A stretch of 11,484 nucleotides of DNA from an uncultured Vogesella sp. (GCA_946479405.1 CAMLGD010000096.1:1-11484), one strand, 5' to 3'; positions 1-5,751 are shown, counted from the first letter of the stretch. Translations and numbers: made by a program. The notes: a model not told the origin generated them from the sequence alone.

Positions 1-52
1 GGTGTTTGAGCCCGTGTTTGAGCAGGCTCCAGAAGGAGTAACGGTTTGCCAT
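1..52 (-). CDS. soxB: Sarcosine oxidase subunit beta, N-terminal fragment (probable)
   Basis: Only the first 17 codons lie in the window, reading off the left edge from an ATG at 52. They give MANRYSFWSLLKHGLKH. From memory, this resembles the start of heterotetrameric sarcosine oxidase beta subunits, which begin with an RYS-x-(F/W)-x-L-(L/F)-KH pattern shortly before the FAD-binding GGGGHG motif. That enzyme oxidatively demethylates sarcosine to glycine, passing the methyl group to tetrahydrofolate. The FAD motif is outside the window, so the call rests on a short match. No strong ribosome binding site is visible (only a weak CGGA). The 193-nt gap to the preceding gene leaves room for its own promoter. 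It could instead be an unrelated gene or a chance reading frame. Confidence 0.5.
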   Translation of the reverse strand, partial: MANRYSFWSLLKHGLKH

Positions 53-133
53 GGACGTATCCGTGTTCAAGTGCCAGTGTGGGGACATTCTTGGCGACTT
101 GGGCGGGGGTCGATAGCTTGCAGCAGACGAGCA

Positions 134-152
134 CTTGTTGATTTACGACAAG
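134..152. promoter_or_regulatory. Small inverted repeat upstream of the probable soxB start
   Basis: CTTGT at 134-138 and ACAAG at 148-152 form a 5-bp inverted repeat with a 9-nt spacer. It sits in an AT-richer patch about 80 nt upstream of the minus-strand ATG at 52, a reasonable place for an operator of the sarcosine gene. No convincing -35/-10 pair was found around it, so the regulatory role is inference from position only. Confidence 0.2.
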
Positions 153-202
153 AAATCGCAAAGTCATCTGCCGGTTGGCCGCGCACGATTGGCGCAGCCG
201 GG

Positions 203-239
203 AAAAGGACGGTTACAGGCCGCGGCTGGCACCACGGCC
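203..239 (-). terminator. Candidate intrinsic terminator of the CLC-F gene
   Basis: Seven bases after the CLC-F stop codon, the minus strand can form GGCCGTGG-TGCCAG-CCGCGGCC. This is an 8-bp GC-rich stem with one U-G wobble and a 6-nt loop (239-218). It is followed a few bases later by CCTTTT (206-203). The U-stretch is short and displaced, so termination may be inefficient, but position and stem strength fit the end of this transcript and insulation from the probable soxB gene. Confidence 0.5.
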
Positions 240-245
240 ATCCGC

Positions 246-1532
246 TCAGGACTGCGGCGGCGGGCGGCGACTGGAGAAGTCGCCCACGGTCATACCCTCC
301 GGCAGCGGACGGTGCTTGCCCTGCCCCAGCCGTTGCGCCTTGTAGATGCCGGAATGGCCGGAACACAGATAGCTCACCACGCAGGCCAGCGCGGCGTAGA
401 TGCCGATATCGCTGCCGAACAGCTCCATCGCCATCAGCGTGGACGCCAGCGGGGTGTTGGCCGCACCGGCAAACACCGCCACAAAGCCGATGCCAGCCAG
501 CAGCGGCAGCGGCAACTGCAGCAGCGGCGCCAGTGCATTGCCCAGCGTGGCGCCGATGTAGAACAGCGGCGTCACCTCGCCGCCCTTGAAGCCGCTACCC
601 AGCGACAGCACGGTCAGCGCCAGTTTGGCGGCAAAGTCATACGGCGCCAGCGGCTGCTGGAACGCCTCAACGATAGTGGGAATGCCCAGCCCCAGATAAC
701 GATCCAGCGGCAGGCTCCAGGCCAGCAGCGCCAGCAGCAGGCCGCCAGCCAGTGGCCGCAACGGCGGATAGGCAATCCAGCGCTTCATGCTGGCTGACAA
801 GGCATGGGTGGCATCGGCAAACAGTTTGCCGGCCAGACCAAATACCGCCCCGGCCAGCAGCATGGCGGCCAGCCCCCAGGCCGACACGGGCGGAATGTAC
901 GGCACCAGGTAATGCGTATGCTGTACACCCCACAGCAACCCCACCTGATCGGCCAGGATCGCCGCCAGCATGCACGGCAGAATGGCGTCGTAGCGCAGGC
1001 GGCCAATGGCCAGCACCTCCAGCCCGAACACCGCACCGGCCAGCGGCGTGCCGAATACCGAGGCAAAGCCGGCGCTGATGCCGGCCATCAGGATGATGCG
1101 GCGATCCTCATGCTGCAGGCGGAACAAGCGGGTGAGCTGGTCGGCCAGCGCGCCGCCCATCTGCACCGCAGTACCCTCGCGCCCTACCGAGGCGCCGAAC
1201 AGGTGCGAGATGACGGTTCCACCCAGCACCAGCGGCGCCATGCGCAGCGGGATCACTTTCTTCGGGTCGTGGATTTCGTCGATCAGCAGATTGTTGCCCG
1301 CTTCCACCTGCTGGCCGTAGCGCAGGTACAGCCAGCCCACGGCAAAGCCGGCCAGCGGCAGCAGCCACAACAGCCAGCGCGATGCCTCGCGGGTGGCGGA
1401 GGCCCAGTCGAGGGCAAACAGGAACAGGGTCGACGCGGTGCCGGCCAGCGCGGCCACGGCGGCGGACAGCAGCAGCCACTTGCCGATGTAGGGCAGCAGC
1501 GCAACGGGTTGAGGGTGCAGGTGTTGAGTCAT
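246..1532 (-). CDS. CLC-F type fluoride/proton antiporter
   Basis: The 428-residue polytopic membrane protein belongs to the CLC family. Its predicted role is F-/H+ exchange that expels cytoplasmic fluoride. Where chloride-type CLCs carry GSGIP, it has GNNLL at 79-83, so Asn80 replaces the pore Ser. The gating-glutamate motif is GREGT (117-121, Glu119) rather than GREGP. To my knowledge both substitutions mark the fluoride-specific CLC-F clade, which carries Asn or Met at that Ser position. Later helices show GTPLAG (161-166), GFKGGEVTP (314-322) and SGHSGIY near the C-terminus. No CBS domains follow, as usual in bacteria. I chose the ATG at 1532 because family similarity begins near KWLLL at 18-22; a TTG 22 codons upstream is the alternative. 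No Shine-Dalgarno is visible before the ATG, where a hairpin lies instead. The fluoride riboswitch in the leader independently supports the substrate. Confidence 0.9.
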   Translation of the reverse strand: MTQHLHPQPVALLPYIGKWLLLSAAVAALAGTASTLFLFALDWASATREASRWLLWLLPLAGFAVGWLYLRYGQQVEAGNNLLIDEIHDPKKVIPLRMAPLVLGGTVISHLFGASVGREGTAVQMGGALADQLTRLFRLQHEDRRIILMAGISAGFASVFGTPLAGAVFGLEVLAIGRLRYDAILPCMLAAILADQVGLLWGVQHTHYLVPYIPPVSAWGLAAMLLAGAVFGLAGKLFADATHALSASMKRWIAYPPLRPLAGGLLLALLAWSLPLDRYLGLGIPTIVEAFQQPLAPYDFAAKLALTVLSLGSGFKGGEVTPLFYIGATLGNALAPLLQLPLPLLAGIGFVAVFAGAANTPLASTLMAMELFGSDIGIYAALACVVSYLCSGHSGIYKAQRLGQGKHRPLPEGMTVGDFSSRRPPPQS

Positions 1533-1534
1533 GG

Positions 1535-1574
1535 CAGTCCGGTTAGCAGGAGCAGGCACCAGGAGCCCGGACTG
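1535..1574 (-). promoter_or_regulatory. Hairpin over the CLC-F ribosome-entry region (putative riboswitch expression platform)
   Basis: CAGTCCGG at 1535-1542 and CCGGACTG at 1567-1574 are a perfect 8-bp inverted repeat with a 24-nt loop. In the mRNA the 3' arm ends two bases before the ATG at 1532, so it covers the place where a Shine-Dalgarno would be. There is no U-tract, so it is not a standard terminator. With the fluoride aptamer about 50 nt upstream, the simplest reading is a translational switch or a start-site sequestering hairpin. Which alternative pairing opens it is not evident by eye. A second weak stem (TGCCC/GGGCA, about 1602-1619) lies between the two. Confidence 0.45.
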
Positions 1575-1620
1575 GCGGCGCGAAGGAAGCGACTGCAATT
1601 GCCCGCCAGCCGGGGCATTG

Positions 1621-1670
1621 TGCAGGCATCATCAGCCCCGTGGGCGGTTACAAGGAGGCATGCCATCTCC
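1621..1670 (-). promoter_or_regulatory. Fluoride riboswitch (crcB motif) aptamer
   Basis: Read on the minus strand from 1670, the sequence opens with GGAGATGGCATGCCTCC. It continues with TGTAACC, the hairpin GCCC-ACG-GGGC (1645-1635) and CTGATGATGCCTGCA (1635-1621). This reproduces the conserved crcB architecture. The GGAG (1670-1667)/CTCC (1657-1654) stem holds a loop containing GGCAT (1664-1660). That loop can form the pseudoknot with ATGCC (1629-1625), and a second GC hairpin with the invariant CTGATG follows its 3' side. Fluoride riboswitches bind F- through Mg2+ ions and usually turn genes on. Here the aptamer lies 41 nt after the mobA stop and 88 nt before the CLC-F start, exactly as expected for a fluoride exporter. 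A separate promoter in the 41-nt gap is possible (TACACT near 1679-1684 as a weak -10) but not convincing. Confidence 0.95.
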
Positions 1671-1711
1671 AGCGCCGCAGTGTAGCCCAGCCCGTCCCGC
1701 ATCGGCCAGCC

Positions 1712-2338
1712 TTAACAGGATGACGGGCGGTTGGCCGCCAATGCGGCCAACGTTGCCGGATCGTTGGCGTTGGCAAACGCCGCGGCATCGGCAAACGGCA
1801 CCTCCACCACCCGCTGCGTTGCCAGCCAGCCGCGGATGCTGCGCTGGCCGCCAAGCAGATACGGCGCCACGCTGGCCAGCACGTCCACCTTGAGCAGCAG
1901 GCAGGCCGGCTGCGGCCCCTGCGGCCCCTGCGGCGTAAACGGCAGCGCGATGTCGGCACTACTGGCAGATAGCGCTGCGGCCAACGTTGCACTCAGCGTG
2001 GCCGGCAGATCCGGCGTGTCGCACGGTGCCAGCTGCAACAGCGTGATGATTGGTGGCAGCTGCTCTGCCGCCGTGGCCAGCGCCGCCAGCGGGCCCATGC
2101 CCTGCCAGGCGGCGGCATCGGTCCATACCGGCAGGCCGAAACGCGCGTAGTCGTCCAGGCTGCGGTTGGCGCTGATCGCCAGCCAACCCAGCTGCGGCGC
2201 CAGCCGCGCCAGTACATGGGCGGCCAAAGGTTGGCCGCACAGCGGCAACTGCCCCTTATCGACCCCACCCATACGCCGACCTTCGCCGCCGGCCAGCAGC
2301 AGCCCGCCCAGCGTGGCCGGGCCTGTCAGTTGCAACAT
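1712..2338 (-). CDS. mobA: Molybdenum cofactor guanylyltransferase MobA
   Basis: The 208-residue cytoplasmic enzyme transfers GMP from GTP to Mo-molybdopterin, making the MGD cofactor that is joined as bis-MGD in nitrate reductase and other DMSO-reductase-family enzymes. The nucleotide-binding signature LLLAGGEGRRMGG is at 13-25 with Lys28 after it. GPLAAL follows at 82-87 and the metal-binding PCD motif at 105-107. NANDPATL at 190-197 matches the family's C-terminal (N-x-N-T/D-P) region. Length is typical. The ATG at 2338 has a good GGGAG ribosome site about 7 nt upstream. It lies 78 nt downstream of the pseudouridine synthase gene on the same strand, so readthrough is possible. Residues 136-143 (TPQGPQGP) are encoded by a small tandem repeat, and GGTTGGCCGC words occur within the coding sequence. 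Confidence 0.95.
   Translation of the reverse strand: MLQLTGPATLGGLLLAGGEGRRMGGVDKGQLPLCGQPLAAHVLARLAPQLGWLAISANRSLDDYARFGLPVWTDAAAWQGMGPLAALATAAEQLPPIITLLQLAPCDTPDLPATLSATLAAALSASSADIALPFTPQGPQGPQPACLLLKVDVLASVAPYLLGGQRSIRGWLATQRVVEVPFADAAAFANANDPATLAALAANRPSSC
1911..1934. repeat. 9-bp tandem repeat inside mobA
   Basis: The unit TGCGGCCCC occurs 2.7 times in tandem. The period is a multiple of three, so copy-number change would only add or remove a Gly-Pro-Gln unit (PQGPQGPQ) in a loop of MobA before the segment ACLLLK. It is a short in-frame microsatellite-like array with no obvious effect on the enzyme. Confidence 0.7.
2220..2238. repeat. Inverted pair of the GGTTGGCCGC word (within mobA)
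   Basis: GCGGCCAA-AGG-TTGGCCGC is a perfect 8-bp inverted repeat with a 3-nt spacer lying in the MobA codons for GQPLAA. It belongs to a family of GTTGGCCGC words found on both strands of the window: exact GGTTGGCCGC at 173, 1729, 2229, 3162, 4334(-), 5669, 6393(-) and 9331(-). One-off 5' variants lie at 455, 1743(-), 1977(-), 3192(-) and 9374. Several copies occur as head-to-head or tail-to-tail pairs. Confidence 0.75.
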
Positions 2339-2355
2339 CGCTTACTCCCTGCTTA

Positions 2356-2373
2356 CCCGGCACGGCGGCCGGG
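2356..2373 (-). promoter_or_regulatory. GC hairpin just upstream of the mobA ribosome site
   Basis: CCCGGC at 2356-2361 and GCCGGG at 2368-2373 form a 6-bp stem with a 6-nt loop in the 78-nt gap between the pseudouridine synthase and mobA. No U-run follows on the minus strand (TAAGCAGGGAG comes next). It could weakly attenuate or protect the transcript rather than terminate it. Confidence 0.25.
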
Positions 2374-2416
2374 CGGTAAATATCTGATACGGCCAAGCTG
2401 CCGGGCCATGGATCAG

Positions 2417-3340
2417 TCACACGTCCCCGACACTATCGGTGGGCCATGCCAGCTGCCGCCGGCTGTCGAACACCCTTGCGCTGCCATCTACCGGATCGGT
2501 AAAGGCGATGCGCCGCGCCAGCAACGCCAGCGGGTGGGCAAAATCATCCACTGCCTTGTCATTGCGGAAATCCGGATACCACGGGTCGTTGGCGATGGCG
2601 ATGCCCAGCGCCGCCAGGTGGGCGCGCAGCTGGTGCTTCTTGCCGCTGCCCGGTGTCAGCCGGTACTGCGCCCAGTCGCCGCGGCGCTGCAGCAGTTCGA
2701 TCAGCGTGTCGCTGTTCGGCTCGCCGGCCACCTCGCGCATCACGAACTCGCCCGGTGCCTCCTGCAGCCGGCTGCAGTGCAGCAACGGCAGCGCGAGATC
2801 ATCGCGATACGGCGCGATCGCCTCGTAGCACTTGTACACCGCCCGTGCCTCGAACAGCCGCTGGTAGGCACCGCGCGCCGCCGGGTCGAGGCAGAACAAC
2901 ATCACGCCGGCGGTTTCGCGATCCAGCCGGTGGATGGGCGACGCCGTCGCCAGCCCCGGCTCGCGCCGCAGCCGGGTCAGTACCGTTTCGCGCAGGTGGC
3001 GGCCGCCGGGCACACTGGCCAGGAAATGCGGCTTGTCCACCACCAGCAGGCGCGCATCACGGTACAGGATGTCGATGTCGAACGGCACCGCCGGCTCATC
3101 ATCCACGCTGCGAAAGTACCAGATGCGCTGCCCCGGCCGGTACGGCGCGGTCGGCGCCAAAGGTTGGCCGCTGGCATCCCACAGCTCGCCTGCGGCCAAC
3201 TTGGGTTGCCAGCTGTCGGCGACATGGGCAAAGCGCTGGCACAGGTAGGCCAGCAGGCTGGGCCAGTCTTCCTGCGGCAGCACCACGCAGCTGGCGTGAA
3301 CACCATCGCGTGGCGGTAGCGGGCAATCGGCAGCGGACAC
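2417..3340 (-). CDS. RluA-family RNA pseudouridine synthase
   Basis: The predicted 307-residue enzyme isomerises specific uridines of rRNA or tRNA to pseudouridine. The signature HRLDRETAG lies at 137-145 with the catalytic Asp at 140. The preceding VDKP (101-104) and the downstream GSGKKHQLRAHLA stretch, followed by AIANDPWYP, are standard RluA-family elements. The N-terminal 80 residues are not an obvious S4 domain. Which RNA position it modifies cannot be told from sequence, so no gene symbol is given. I chose the GTG at 3340 because GGAGAG stands 3-8 nt upstream; the frame stays open to a TTG at 3376 with no ribosome site. It heads a minus-strand run with mobA and the CLC-F gene and is divergent from the UPF0149 gene. 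Confidence 0.85.
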   Translation of the reverse strand: MSAADCPLPPRDGVHASCVVLPQEDWPSLLAYLCQRFAHVADSWQPKLAAGELWDASGQPLAPTAPYRPGQRIWYFRSVDDEPAVPFDIDILYRDARLLVVDKPHFLASVPGGRHLRETVLTRLRREPGLATASPIHRLDRETAGVMLFCLDPAARGAYQRLFEARAVYKCYEAIAPYRDDLALPLLHCSRLQEAPGEFVMREVAGEPNSDTLIELLQRRGDWAQYRLTPGSGKKHQLRAHLAALGIAIANDPWYPDFRNDKAVDDFAHPLALLARRIAFTDPVDGSARVFDSRRQLAWPTDSVGDV

Positions 3341-3369
3341 ATTCTCTCCATCACAAAACCCGCAGCGCG

Positions 3370-3399
3370 GGCGCAAGCGGGCAATTTTAGCGGATAATG
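3370..3399 (+). promoter_or_regulatory. Possible promoter between the pseudouridine synthase and UPF0149 genes
   Basis: The 89-nt divergent spacer contains GATAAT (3393-3398), a good -10 hexamer, about 30 nt before the plus-strand ATG at 3430. No recognisable -35 stands at the right distance. The minus strand has TAAAAT in the same AT-richer patch, which could serve the divergent gene. Assignment rests on the -10 match and position only. Confidence 0.3.
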
Positions 3400-3429
3400 C
3401 CCGGCTTACCCCCTAGCCGGATTGCCGAT

Positions 3430-4041
3430 ATGAAACACGCCCCGCTCAGTGACCAGGATTACCAGCGCCTGGAAGACACCCTGCAACGCTTTGCCGCTCA
3501 GGGTGCCATGAGCCTGGAGCGCCTGGACGGTTTCTTTGCCGCGCTGCTGTCCGGCCCGGACCCGCTGCCGCCGGAAGAATGCCTGCCGCTGATTCTGGGT
3601 AGCGCCTTCGATGACGAAGACGCATTCAGCAGCCCCAAGGCCATCGAACAGTTTGCCCACCTGGTCAGCGGCCACTGGCACGACATCGCCAACACCCTGC
3701 AACGCAAGCGCGACTTTGCGCCATGGCTCACCGCCGATGCCGCTGGCGAGGTGCACGGCAATGACTGGGCAGAGGGCTTCTACGATGGCATGCAGCTGAT
3801 GCACGAAGACTGGAACCTGCTGTTCGACGATGCCGATGCCGCCCCGGCACTGGCCCCAATTCTGGCGCTGGCGTTCGAGCGCCACCCGGACCCGGAGATG
3901 CGCCCGTTTCTGGACGGCGCCAGCCGCGAGCAGAAGGACCTGTGGCTGGCCCAGATCGGCGATGCCGTGCCCAAGATTCACCACTTCTTTGCCGCCATCC
4001 GCACCCGTATCGCCGCCGAGCTGGCCGCCGAAGACAAGTAA
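3430..4041 (+). CDS. UPF0149 (YecA/YgfB) family protein
   Basis: The predicted protein has 203 residues. The N-terminal helical part reads MSLERLDGFFAALLSGP (27-43), and a central GNDWAEGFYDGM (110-121) is the family's most recognisable motif. Both are typical of UPF0149 proteins, whose biochemical role is unclear. Unlike E. coli YecA, there is no C-terminal cysteine/histidine SEC-C zinc motif; the protein ends in a helical, basic-acidic tail. It is soluble, with no signal or membrane segments. I start it at the ATG at 3430 because the family-like sequence begins there; an in-frame ATG 11 codons earlier overlaps the probable -10 box. The methyltransferase gene follows 55 nt later on the same strand and may be cotranscribed. 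Confidence 0.85.
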   Translation: MKHAPLSDQDYQRLEDTLQRFAAQGAMSLERLDGFFAALLSGPDPLPPEECLPLILGSAFDDEDAFSSPKAIEQFAHLVSGHWHDIANTLQRKRDFAPWLTADAAGEVHGNDWAEGFYDGMQLMHEDWNLLFDDADAAPALAPILALAFERHPDPEMRPFLDGASREQKDLWLAQIGDAVPKIHHFFAAIRTRIAAELAAEDK

Positions 4042-4096
4042 GCCACGCCACCACCCGCCGCTTGCCCACCGGCACCGGTGCCACCAAGGACAGCAC

Positions 4097-4708
4097 ATGA
4101 GCGACGCCGCCGACTTCTGGACCCCACGTTTCGCCGGCCCCGACTATGCCTATGGCGATGCTGCCAACGACTTCCTGCGCGAACAGGCCGGACGTCTGCC
4201 TCCCGGCAGCCGGATTCTGAGCTTGGGCGAAGGCGAAGGCCGCAACGCGGTGTACCTGGCCGGGCTGGGCCATCAACTCACTGCAGTGGATGCCGCCTGG
4301 ACCGGGCTGGCCAAACTGCTGCAGCGTGCGGCGGCGGCCAACCTGGCCATCACCGCTACCCTGGCCGACCTGGGCGACTACGAGCTGGGCCATGCACAGT
4401 GGGATGCCATCATCTCAGTGTTCTGCCACTTGCCGTCCGCACTGCGCCGGCAGGTGCTGGCCAGCGCGGTGCAGGCGCTCAAGCCCGGCGGGCTGTTGAT
4501 CATGGAAGGTTATACGCCGCGGCAGCTGGCCTTCGGCACCGGCGGCCCCAAAGAGATCGACCTGCTGCTGGAGCCGGACACCCTGCGCACCGAGCTGGCG
4601 GGCCTTGAGCTGCTGCATTTTGTCGAACTGCAGCGCGAAGTGATCGAAGGCCGTCTGCACACCGGCATGGCTGCCGTTCTGCAGGTCGTTGCCCGCAAGC
4701 CGGACTAA
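4097..4708 (+). CDS. Class I SAM-dependent methyltransferase (TehB-like)
   Basis: The 203-residue cytoplasmic protein has the Rossmann methyltransferase layout. An N-terminal FWTPRFAGPDYAYG segment is typical of small TehB/thiopurine-type enzymes. The SAM-binding motif I is ILSLGEGEGRNAVYLA (40-55), motif II includes the acidic residue in LTAVDAAW, and VQALKPGGLLIMEGY is the post-IV strand region. The substrate is unknown; relatives act on small molecules, including metalloids. The ATG at 4097 has AAGGA six bases upstream. The overlapping longer frame from 3830 runs through the previous gene and is not real. A GCCGGC-GTC-GCCGGC hairpin lies 59 nt after the stop but without a T-run. One exact GGTTGGCCGC word (minus orientation) sits inside the gene at 4334. 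Confidence 0.85.
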   Translation: MSDAADFWTPRFAGPDYAYGDAANDFLREQAGRLPPGSRILSLGEGEGRNAVYLAGLGHQLTAVDAAWTGLAKLLQRAAAANLAITATLADLGDYELGHAQWDAIISVFCHLPSALRRQVLASAVQALKPGGLLIMEGYTPRQLAFGTGGPKEIDLLLEPDTLRTELAGLELLHFVELQREVIEGRLHTGMAAVLQVVARKPD

Positions 4709-4848
4709 GCACCGACCACGCAACATGGGCGCGCGTAACAGCCGCAGGCATGCTGGCCCAAACAGTGCCGGCGTCGCCGGCCGCGGCAAGCTGCTGATTT
4801 GTTAGAGCATTGCCAAAAACACCACACCCTCCTCCGCAAAACCACGCA

Positions 4849-4897
4849 TTGGCTTGCCTTGTTATTTGAATTCGTACAGAATCAAATCATCAGGAGG
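4849..4897 (+). promoter_or_regulatory. Promoter with 24-bp palindromic operator for the UmuD-like gene
   Basis: A candidate sigma-70 promoter has TTGCCT at 4854-4859 and CAGAAT at 4877-4882, spaced by 17 nt. Overlapping the -10 is an imperfect palindrome at 4864-4887. Its outer arms ATTTGA and TCAAAT are perfect, it is centred on GTAC, and the inner positions match only partly. A strong AGGAGG (4892-4897) stands five bases before the ATG at 4903. Overlap with the promoter suggests repression, probably by the downstream gene's own product. The site does not match the canonical LexA box CTGT-N8-ACAG. Confidence 0.6.
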
Positions 4898-4902
4898 ACG
4901 CC

Positions 4903-5481
4903 ATGACACAAGGTGGAAAACGCGAAGGTGCCGGCCGCAAATCACGCTTCGGCGGCGACAAGACTGTCGCTATGCGGGTACCGGAACCACTCAAACCGCT
5001 GCTGGAAAGCTGGCTGGATGAATACCGCACCCTGCGCAGCTTGCGCCACAACGACGCCGGCGACATCTCGCTGCTGGGCGAAGCGCTGCAGAACCTGTCG
5101 CTGCCGCTGTTTGCCAGCCGGGTACCCGCCGGCTCTCCCGTACCGGGCGACGACCTGAAAGAAGCCGACATCGATCTGAACCAGCATCTGGTACGCAAGC
5201 CCGCGTCCACCTTTCTGGTGACGGTAAAAGGCGATTCGATGATCAACGCCGGCATCCACGATGGCGACATGCTGGTGGTGGACCGCTCGCTGGAGCCGCG
5301 CAACGGCAAGGTGGTGGTGGCGGTGATCAACGACGAGCTGACGGTGAAACGGCTGGAGCGCTCTGCCGGCCGCATCCGCCTGCTGCCGGAAAACCCGGAC
5401 TTCAAACCGATCGATGTGCCAGAAGGCGCCAGTTTCTTTATCTGGGGTGTCGTGACCAACGTGATCCACGCCGTGGATTGA
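4903..5481 (+). CDS. UmuD/LexA-like S24 autocleaving protein
   Basis: The 192-residue protein has two parts. Residues 4-38 contain GGKREGAGRK, then TVAMRVPEPLKPLLESWL, which looks like a ribbon-helix-helix DNA-binding element. Residues about 68-192 are a peptidase S24 domain. SRVPAGSP (72-79) places the cleavage site at Ala76-Gly77. The nucleophile is Ser112 in KGDSM and the general base is Lys149 in TVKRLE. The spacings (36 from cleavage to Ser, 37 from Ser to Lys) equal those of UmuD, so the active site looks intact. RecA-stimulated self-cleavage in response to DNA damage is therefore expected. No umuC-like gene follows, and with the N-terminal domain and a palindrome over its own promoter it may act as a repressor rather than a polymerase subunit. 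The ATG has an ideal AGGAGG site. Confidence 0.85.
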   Translation: MTQGGKREGAGRKSRFGGDKTVAMRVPEPLKPLLESWLDEYRTLRSLRHNDAGDISLLGEALQNLSLPLFASRVPAGSPVPGDDLKEADIDLNQHLVRKPASTFLVTVKGDSMINAGIHDGDMLVVDRSLEPRNGKVVVAVINDELTVKRLERSAGRIRLLPENPDFKPIDVPEGASFFIWGVVTNVIHAVD

Positions 5482-5497
5482 TGGCAAGGAGATGAAC

Positions 5498-5650
5498 ATG
5501 AGCCAGCAAGACAACGAAGCAATCAAGATGATGTTCCGTGACTGGAAGCGCCTGCCGCGTGCCTTCCGCAGCGTGGTGGAAGGCCAGCCGCAAGTGCTGC
5601 TGACCCGCACCGGCCGCAGTTACTTCGTACCGGTGGAATTTGTCGGTTGA
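5498..5650 (+). CDS. Small 50-residue protein of unknown function
   Basis: I do not recognise this gene. The ATG at 5498 has AAGGAG six bases upstream and starts 16 nt after the UmuD-like stop, so the two are almost certainly cotranscribed. The product begins MSQQDNEAIKMMF and ends YFVPVEFVG. Its first half is charged and helical (FRDWKRLPRAFRSVV); its second half looks like a beta hairpin (QVLLTRTGRSYFVPVEF). That beta part faintly recalls the core of Phd/YefM antitoxins (a V-L-x-T-R-x-G-x pattern), but the length is short and the similarity is weak. It has no membrane segment, signal or cysteines. An ATG two codons earlier (5492) is possible but falls inside the ribosome site. Confidence 0.7.
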   Translation: MSQQDNEAIKMMFRDWKRLPRAFRSVVEGQPQVLLTRTGRSYFVPVEFVG

Positions 5651-5660
5651 GCCTACCCCG

Positions 5661-5678
5661 GCGGCCAGGGTTGGCCGC
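5661..5678. repeat. Inverted pair of the GGTTGGCCGC word
   Basis: GCGGCCA-GGGT-TGGCCGC is a 7-bp inverted repeat 10 nt after the stop of the 50-residue ORF. It contains an exact GGTTGGCCGC (5669-5678). Its gene-end location suggests a contribution to termination or mRNA 3' protection in addition to being a copy of the window-wide repeated word. Confidence 0.65.
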
Positions 5679-5689
5679 ACTCCCCACCA

Positions 5690-5713
5690 AACGGCTACCC
5701 TCGGGTGGCCGTT
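5690..5713 (+). terminator. Candidate terminator after the UmuD-like operon
   Basis: AACGGCTACCC (5690-5700), two bases, then GGGTGGCCGTT (5703-5713) give an 11-bp stem with one U-G wobble. It is followed by GCATTTG, a poor U-tract. With the inverted repeat just before it, this is the likely transcript end. Almost the same hairpin (ACGGCCACCC/GGGTGGCCGT) occurs at 6422-6443 behind the cupin gene. Confidence 0.55.
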
Positions 5714-5751
5714 GCATTTGCTGCCAGTCCACTGCCCCGGCTGAGCCGATC

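Noticed and set aside
2..589. Long plus-strand open frame starting at the left edge
   Set aside because: It runs antisense through the CLC-F gene, and its Arg/Pro/Ala/Cys-rich translation is typical of a shadow frame in GC-rich DNA.
804..1685. Plus-strand open frame of 293 codons opposite the CLC-F gene and its riboswitch
   Set aside because: Gln/Arg/His-rich shadow with no domain pattern; the minus strand has clear family motifs and a riboswitch in the same place.
3830..4096. N-terminal extension of the methyltransferase frame
   Set aside because: It runs out of frame through the UPF0149 gene. The ATG at 4097 has a good ribosome site and begins the family-like sequence.
4767..4781. GCCGGC-GTC-GCCGGC hairpin as terminator of the methyltransferase gene
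   Set aside because: The stem is short, each arm is itself palindromic, and no T-run follows, so support for termination is weak.
4864..4887. Canonical LexA (SOS) box upstream of the UmuD-like gene
   Set aside because: Only one half resembles ACAG; CTGT-N8-ACAG spacing is not met. The site is better described as a distinct palindrome.
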